Part shown: piece after piece, positions 1 to 8,100 of the stretch
Numbering within the stretch: the first letter of the stretch is position 1
How the letters are laid out: every line of letters begins with the position of its first letter
Assembly (NCBI GenBank): GCA_903824455.1
Contig: CAIJWY010000004.1
Span: 1-16,731, forward strand
Direction: 5' to 3'
Source of the DNA: an uncultured Micrococcales bacterium
GTDB taxonomy: Bacteria; Actinomycetota; Actinomycetes; Actinomycetales; Microbacteriaceae
DNA length: 16,731 bases
Program-made: the position numbers and the translations under genes
The notes under the pieces: model-generated
What the model was told of the DNA's origin: nothing
Seen by the model: the letters and a program-made list of their open reading frames with translations, nothing else
Database searches by the model: none

Positions 1-1
1 C

Positions 2-2137
2 ACCGCAACCACCGGTCAACCGGTAGTTGGAAGTGACATCATTGCTAGAGCCGGCACCTGGTCGGCTAGCCCCGCGGTTAGCCTCTCTTATCAGTGGTAT
101 CTGTGTGATGCCCCCGTGAATTCCGGTGCCGCGTTGGCCCCGCCCGGGTGCGATGCGCTCGCTGGCGAAACTTCTAGCAGAATTCCTCTTCTACTTGAGT
201 GGCAAGACAAATACGTAACCGTTGCCGAAACCGCTAGCAACTCAATTGGAGAGGCCACGGCTTTTGCCCAAGTGGATCTTACGGTTCAAACTAAGCCGCT
301 CTTTTCTAGCGACCCAGGCATCTCCGGCACTGCAGTATCCGGGCAAACCCTCACCGCGATTCCGAATGCCTCAGACGTGGGTGGTGCTCCGCTTCCCAAA
401 TATCAGTGGATGAAATGCTCCGAGAGACAGTTGGCTTCAAGTTCTGCTCCGGTCACATGCAGCGAGATAGCTGGGGAGACGGAATCGACCCTTCTTATTG
501 GAATTGAATACGAGGCAAGTTTCCTATCGGTTAGAGTTACCCTCGAAAATTCGGCTGGCTCCACCACCCGGTATTCAGCCTCAACTTCCATCGTCTCGGG
601 TGACGTGGTCAACCTCACGGCACTGCGACCATCCGCTGCAACGGGACATATTCGAGTTGGTTCGGCGGTCAATGCCGGAGCCACTACCTGGAGTGGCTAC
701 CCAAGGCCTACTTTGACCACATCGTGGTTTCGCTGTGATTCCCCGGTTTCGTCAAAATACTCAACACAGCCCAACGGTTGCGCTCGAATTACAGGTGCAA
801 ACCTCGCAACCTACACACCGGTGCGGGCCGACTCGGGAAAATATCTGAGTGCAAAAACTGTTGCTGCTCAGGGCTTGGCACTAACCGAAATTTGGTCGGC
901 CACCGGAGAGCAGGTATTTGAGGCACCAAGTTTTGATTCACCGCCATCCGTTGGTAGTCAGCATGTGTTGGGCGGAAGCCCATTAACCAGCAACGCCGGA
1001 GTGGTCCGCGGGATTCCTGAGGCAACCAAAACCTACGCCTGGTATCGCTGCACAAGTCTGATCAATACCGATTCGGCATCAGTTCCCGCCGGCTGTACTT
1101 TGATCTCGGGCGCGACCCTATCGACCTATGAATTCGTTTCCGCCGATGTTGGTAAATACCTGCTGGTTGCGGTTACCGTGACCAACGAGCTTGGCTCGGC
1201 CAAACGATTTACGGTCACCACCGTTCTGGTTAATTCCGGGCCGAAAAGTGTTTCGATTCAGGCACCCAGCACTGGCACAGCTACCTTAAAGGTTGGATCT
1301 ACCGTTACCGCTAACGACGGAACCTGGACTGCGCTCCCCGACCCAACATTCAGCTACCAGTGGTATCGATGTGGCTCCGCGACCGTGAAATCTATTTCGC
1401 CTCAACCTGGATGTACAGCGATCTCTGGCGCCACATCAAAGAACTATTTGATTTCAACCGCCGATGCGGGCATGTATCTGAGTGTTTCGGTGCGAGCCGA
1501 TAACCCCTACGCCAGCGATATCATCTACTCTCCATCAACAACGGATGTTGGTGAAGATATTCGCTTCGACGATGAACCGAAACTTGCGGCGGTTCGAAAC
1601 AAAGGTGATGTTCTAACCCTGATGCCACTTTCAATTCGGGGCACCCCGTCGCCCGTTCAGACCTATCGCTGGTTACGTTGTGATACTCGAGTGGTTTTTG
1701 CCTCAGCATTCTCGCCCACTAAATGTTCCGTTATCACCCAGGCAAACTTTGGTGGCTACGTGCTATCTCAGGCCGATGTAACAAAGTTTGTCGTTTTGGA
1801 GTTGACGTTAAAAAACCGCCTCGGTTCAGTTACCCGATACACCGCATCTACCCTGCAGGTTTTACAGCTACCTGAAGTAACCGGGAGCCTAACCATTAGC
1901 GGAAATCAGTGGCTTGGTAAAACCCTGCAGGCAGGCAACTATGGGCTTACCGCGTTCCCCGCGGCCACTCCGTCGATTCAATGGTTCCGCGGCGAACTAC
2001 CCATTCTCGGTGCCGTCACGAACAGCTACACTCTCACCGATGCCGACGTGAACGAAACCATTCACTACGAGATATCTGCTAGAAACACGGTGGGTCCGGT
2101 AACCCGAGCGAGCGGAAGCACCGGAATAATCGGATCG
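2..2137 (+). repeat. Left alternating zone, Ig-like repeats 1-7
   Basis: Repeat-anchor Trp codons start at 95, 407, 725, 1040, 1361, 1670 and 1982. Repeats 1, 3 and 5 carry a G/T-x-W motif before the anchor (type B). Repeats 2, 4, 6 and 7 lack it (type A). Repeats 2, 4 and 6 end in a tail like N-x-x-G-S-x-x-R-Y/F, for example GSTTRYSAST in repeat 2 and GSVTRYTAST in repeat 6. The same two types alternate again at the far right of the gene. Confidence 0.75.
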
Positions 2138-5100
2138 CCACCGAAACTGGTGGACGATAGTTTGCCTGTGGTTTGCGGAATTGAAAGCGACTCAGAAGTT
2201 GATGCTGGAGCAAGTATTTGGACCTGCCCAGGCTCGTGGCAGGCAACCCCAGAAGACCTTAAATTCACTTACCAGTGGTACATCTGTACCTCGCCACATA
2301 CCGCCGTTCAAGATGTGGTTCCAACCGATTGCAGTTTGATCAAAAAAGAAACCGATTTTGAATACCTCGTGACTTACAAAGACGAGACCAAGTTTTTGGG
2401 TTACAAAGTAACGGTCGCCAACGGTACCGAAAACCGAACTTGGTTTTCCACTACCACTGCCAGGGTTTATGTAAAGCCGAAGTACCTTAAGGGTTCAAAA
2501 ACTATTTACGGAACTGGGCAGGCAGCCAAAGACGGTTCGCCTCGCGTGGGTTACACGGTTGAAGCAACACTCGGAAGTTGGCGCGGTGCCGCCACAAATG
2601 GCTATACCTACCAATGGTTTGCTTGTACCAAAGTGGTTACTCAAAGCGTGACCCAGCTGAATTCCAAGTGTGAAGAGATTTATCGCGAAGACGGTTCGGC
2701 CTCGTCGCGAGTTCTGAAAATCACTAGCGACCTAGCCGGTAAGTACTTAGGTGTTCACATCCGTGGTTCGTACAAATTTAATGCCGAAACCGATGACCCG
2801 GAAAACTCAAACCTCGACGAGGTGTTCACGGCCTCGACTGCAAAATTTGTGGTTGAGCCACCGGTCAACGTTACGCCTCCACTTATTCAATCAAGGTACC
2901 CATACGTGCAGGCCACTCTTAGCGCCACCGACGGATTATGGCGAGGCACGCCTATCCTAAAGCAAACTCATAATTGGTGGGTTTGCACCGTTCAGGTAAT
3001 GCAACCGACCTCGGTCAAACCTGATGACTGCACGGTCCTTGAAAAAAGCACCGGCAAATGGAAACTTACATTGGCTGAGGAAGGCAAATATCTCAGCCAG
3101 GCGGTTACCTCAAGGAACGCCGCCGGGGAAACCACCGTGTGGTCGGCATCGACAACCGAACCGGTAAGCACCGGGCCGGTGAACACGGTGTCGCCTGTGG
3201 TTTCAGTTTCTGGCGCAAACAATCCGAGTACTTTAACCGATGTAACCGTTACCGACGGATCCTGGGTTGGCGACCCCACTCCCGCGCTCAGCATGTACAG
3301 CTGGTTCCGTTGCGACAACAGGGTGATCATCGCGTCTGAATTCCGAGATACCTCATGCTCGCTAATCGAGCTCAACGCTTCCCAAAGAACTTATCGGCCG
3401 GTCGTTGCTGATGCCAAAAAATTCCTCGTCGCGGCCGTCACCTACTCGAACGGACATGACTGGGTTGCCTACAGTGCATCAACCGCAGAGGTTTATCTTC
3501 CGCCAAGTAACTTGGTGGCACCAACGCTCACCGGGAAAGCATTCGTTGGCTTGTCGGTTTCTTCGGATGTTGGTAGCTGGGACGGATCGCCAGCTCCGGA
3601 CTTTACTCGACAGTGGTACGCCTGCAATTCCAGCTCTGATTTGCCGGTTCTGGGTCTGCCTCAAGACTGTTTAGCGATAGCAAAAGCCACTGGTGAAACC
3701 TATAAACCAACTGTTGCGCAGCTCGACAAATACCTAATTCTTAGAGTTACTGGAACCAACCCCGCCGGAGCTTCATCTGCTTGGTCGCAGCACACGCTAG
3801 CGGTAGTGTCTGGTCCGGTGAAGATTGCCGACCCAATATTCACCTACCCGGCCGGAGAGAAAAATCCGGTGGTCGGTTTAGCCATCGGCACTGATGGTGG
3901 TCAGTGGCAGGGAACTCCGACACCTACTAAGTCTTACGAGTGGTTAGCCTGTGACCTAGCGCTCGCGGAAGGATCGGACAACGCTTCTGACTCGGCTCAA
4001 AACTGTTCGGTGATCGAGGGAGCTGACTCACCGACCCTTATTCCAGATGAAACAGTTCGTGGAAAATACCTAATGATTCACGTTCAAGCTGTGAACATGC
4101 ATGGCCCGGCCGATTGGTATTCCGCTACCACCACTGCGGTTTGGATGGCACCTGTCGTAGACCACCCGGTTGAAGTCTTTGGCACAATCTTCAATGAGCT
4201 AACAGCTAAAGCTAAGTACGATACCTGGAAGGCTTTTCCGGCGGTCGAAAAGAAGTACGAATGGTATGTCTGTTCCGACCTAACAATCACCGCTCAGGAA
4301 ACCTTGCCAGCTACCTGCGAACTGATTACCCCGGCCGCCAAGCAAGCCAACTTCAAGATCCCCGCTTCGCCATGGAATCAAGACCAGCGCCTGGTAGTTC
4401 GTCTGGTGGTAACCAACGAGGTGGGAACCGCAACCATCTACTCAGCCACTTCAGCCACCATAAAACCGGGACCGGTGAATAAGGTTCCGCCATTCATTAC
4501 CGGAGTCACAAACTTTCTCATCGGCGGCACCGCAACGGTAACTGTTGGTTCGGGAACCTGGGCCCCTGCCGATGCGGCCATCACCTACCAGTGGTATCGC
4601 TGTCCCAAGCTTTTGCAGGTAAACGATGAACTTGGCGAAGAGTGTGAAGTTATCGCTGGTGCCAACAGCGCAAGTTATGAACTAGGTCTCGACGATCCGA
4701 GCAAATCATTGGTGGCCGCGGTCAGAGGCGCCAACGTAATTGGGGCCAGCGTTATCTATTCAAAATCTACGACTCAAATAACCGAAAAGGTAAATAACGT
4801 AATGCCGCCAACTATTGTTGGCCTACCAAAGGTTGAGACCGAGGTAACCAGCACCGACGGAATTTGGCGAGGCTTCCCTAGCCCAACGCCAAGCATCAAA
4901 CAATCCTGGTATGCCTGTTCGTCAAGGCAGCAAGCGAGAGTGGCGGCCAAGCCAGTTGCCGCTTGTAAAGCGCTGGCCCGCACCAACAAAACAGATTTTA
5001 TGATCCCCGACGCCGCCAGCATCATCGGAAAGTATCTGGTTTATTCGGTGGCACAGTCCAACAAGGTTGGTGCTTCGGAAACCAAAGTTATGGCTTTTTC

Positions 5101-8100
5101 AGCGTCAACCGACCCGGTCGCCGACTTCCCAACTATTTTGTCCGACGCGGTTTTGAACCCGCCAGATGGTTTCGGTGCCGCCGACCGACCGAGTGTTGGA
5201 ACGGTCTGGAGCGCTTCTGCCGGTTGGAAAAAGCCATACCCGGTTCAGAGTTTTAGCTGGTACACCTGCAGCGCCAAAGTTTTGCAGGCTCCGGAAACGG
5301 TGGACGCGATTCCAGCGACCTGTTCACAAACAACGGTCACCAGCGCAAATTACACGATTCGAATTGCCGATCGGGGTAAGTATTTATTGGCGGTCGTCAC
5401 CGGAACTAATGCTGCTGGTTCGCTGGTGTCCATCACAAAATCGAGCGCCGACCCAGTGGATCAACCTCCGGTCGCAGATCCTTTACCAACGGTGAGCGGG
5501 CAACGCGACGACGGCCAAGTGCTCACGTCCTCAAGAGGCACCTGGACCCCAGCCGAGAGCGTTATCTCGTATCGGTGGTACGCCTGTGACGCACCGGTAC
5601 TGGTAACCGTTTCGGAGATTCCGGCAAGTTGCTCCCAGCGAGACGAGACTGGCAATACCTACACCCAGTCGCAAGAGTTCGATGGCGGAAAGTACGTCAC
5701 TGTTTTCGTGACCGGCAAATTCGGAAAAGCCACCTCGGGTTATTTGATTGCTTCCACGATTGGCACCCGACTGGGACCAAATATTCCAGCTGGGAATGCC
5801 AAACCTATTTTGGATTACGACTCCTTCTTGATCGGCAACCTGTTCACAGTTATTTCTGGTGAATGGGAGGGAATACCAACTCCCACTAAGACGTACAAGT
5901 GGTACCGATGTGATCAGTCGGTAGCATCACCTAGCGCCACCCTGGCCGCAGCTGCCGGTTGTGTTCTAATCCCAGGGGCAATTGATTCCACCTACCAAGC
6001 TGTCGGAGCCGACGATGGCAGGTACCTACTCGCCGCTGAAATAGCCAGCAATGACAGCGGAGCCACAACCTACTACACGGCCTCTAGCGAGGATCGAATG
6101 TATGCCGGTTTTGAACCAAGCTCGCTGGTCTCGGTTTCGGCTAACTCACTTGAAATCAAGCCAAACGCTTCGATCACGATATCGGCTACTCCTGGAGTCT
6201 GGGCAAAGCCGGATGGCGGATCCGCGGTTTTGGTTCACCGCTGGGTCTACTGCACCAGTGCCGTTGCGACGGTTGGTCAGCGTTTCCCCACAACTTGCGC
6301 GATGATGTTCCCGCTCAGAGCCGGTCGATTAGTTGCCGACGAAGACACCAGGCCACTTACTTTAGACATGACCACACCGTTTGCTGGCTATTACATCGGT
6401 TCGGTCGAGTACGTGCAAAAAACAGGCTCACCACTGAATGTGGATAATTCGGCGAACCGCGAAACTTTCCGTCTCTCTGCAACCACCGGGCAGATCAAGA
6501 TTGCCCCAACTCTTTGGAATGCCGCAGTCACTAGCGAATTGCACCCGACCACGGGAGGGGATGGTTATCAGGAGCCCAAAGTGGGAACCCAAGCGATTGT
6601 TGGTACTCCGGTAAGTCTCACCCAAATCAGTGCTTGGCAAGTCGATACCGATCCTTACTCTGATCGAGCCCTGAAGAAAGTCACCTGGCGTGGAGTGGGC
6701 ACCGATACCGGTGTTTTCAGCTACCAGTGGTTCCGGTGCGCCGCTCAAAAAACGGCGATATCCCTAACCCGCCCAAGTGGCTGTGTCGAAATTTCCGGAG
6801 CAACATCTGCCAGTTACTCTCCGGTTCAAGCCGACACTCTCTCGTACCTGAGCATTCTCGTGACCGCAACCAACTCGGTCGGTGCATCTACTGTATGGAC
6901 GAAGAGCACGTGGCACGTAACCCAACGATCCACCAATGTGGCTGGAGCAGAGCCAACCTTAACCGAGGTGTATGAAACCGGGGTATCGGCAACAGTCTCG
7001 CCAGGCGATTGGATTGGCGAAACCGCACCGACCCTTGGTTATAACTGGTATCTCTGCTCTAGCCCAACTTTCATTGCTGGAAATTGCCTCAGCTACAAAA
7101 ATACGGGTCGTTCATTTACCGCAGAGACGCTGGGTGGCCGTGACCTAGAACGCTACATGATCGCCGGTGTGATTGGCACGAACTATCCATATCTATCCAG
7201 TGATACTTTGAATGATTTTTCAAGGCCTTGGGAAACTAGGAGCTATGTTTCGTCCGCTCGGATCTATGAAGCGCCTTACTGGTCTAATGGAACGTTTGCC
7301 AAAACTGACGTAATTCTTCCCGTTGCATTACTTGCAGGATCAACTTCGAGTCAGAATAACTCGCTGGCGGCTAATGTGGGCGAATCTTTGCGCATGGATT
7401 CCGGAAGTGAAAAGTGGAGCGCCACCCCTTCGGTCGCGGCTAATTCATTCACCTACAGCTGGTTCACCTGCAGCAACATCAGTACCCGCGTCATCCGAGA
7501 TGCCGATGCCCCAGCCGACTGCATTGCAATTGCCGGTCAAACCCAAAACTCTCTGGTGCTCACCGAGGCGCTGATTGGTAAACGAATCATGGGACGAGTT
7601 GCGACCTTTAACGCTTACGGAACCGGGGTTAGCTACAGCGCAACCACGGCTCCCATCACTCAGAGACCATTTAACATCACCCCACCGATGGTTAATCTAA
7701 ACGGCTCGGATGTTGTGCTCAAGGGAAGCCTATTGTTGGGTCAACCTGGCACCTGGGGCGGGACTCCCGGCCCTTCGGCAGATCCAAATTCCTACCGTTG
7801 GTATTCCTGCACAACGGCGGTAAGTGCTTCGGCCAACTTGCAACCCGGCTGCACACTTATTTCGATACCTAATGCTTCGAATTACACGCCGACCTCTCTA
7901 GATCGCGGTAAGTACATCGTGTACAGCTTGGAGGTCACAAATTTCATCAACCCGACTCCAAATTCCACAGCCTCGGTTAGGCATTATTCAGCGGGAGCCG
8001 GACCAGTCAACATGGATCCGGAATTTGATTCCACCGATCCGCAGATTTCAGAAAAGGCCCACGTTGGGCAAACGCTCTCTTTGGCGATTCCAAACGTGAC

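Larger units (their letters stand above)
2138..7666 (+). repeat. Central uniform zone, Ig-like repeats 8-23
   Basis: Sixteen successive repeats have anchor Trp codons at 2276, 2615, 2975, 3302, 3614, 3941, 4262, 4592, 4907, 5258, 5576, 5900, 6242, 6728, 7046 and 7460. All are type B: a Trp (usually G-x-W) precedes the anchor by roughly 10-20 residues, and strict A/B alternation is absent. Linkers in part of this zone still show a faint two-step pattern: G-P-V begins several even-placed units, while an aromatic-rich V-Y-L-P-P or V-W-M-A-P begins the neighbours. This suggests an older, more eroded two-domain duplication. Confidence 0.72.

Noticed and set aside
116..118. GTG codon as start of the giant gene
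   Set aside because: The frame is open and clearly repeat-encoding from base 2 (the first Ig anchor, YQWYLC, is at 89-106), so this GTG is an internal Val codon.
2992..3375. Minus-strand open frame of 127 codons, and similar antisense frames at 8007-8297, 10197-10568 and 12804-13217
   Set aside because: They are antisense to well-supported coding sequence, have no recognisable domains, and reflect codon bias of the plus-strand genes.
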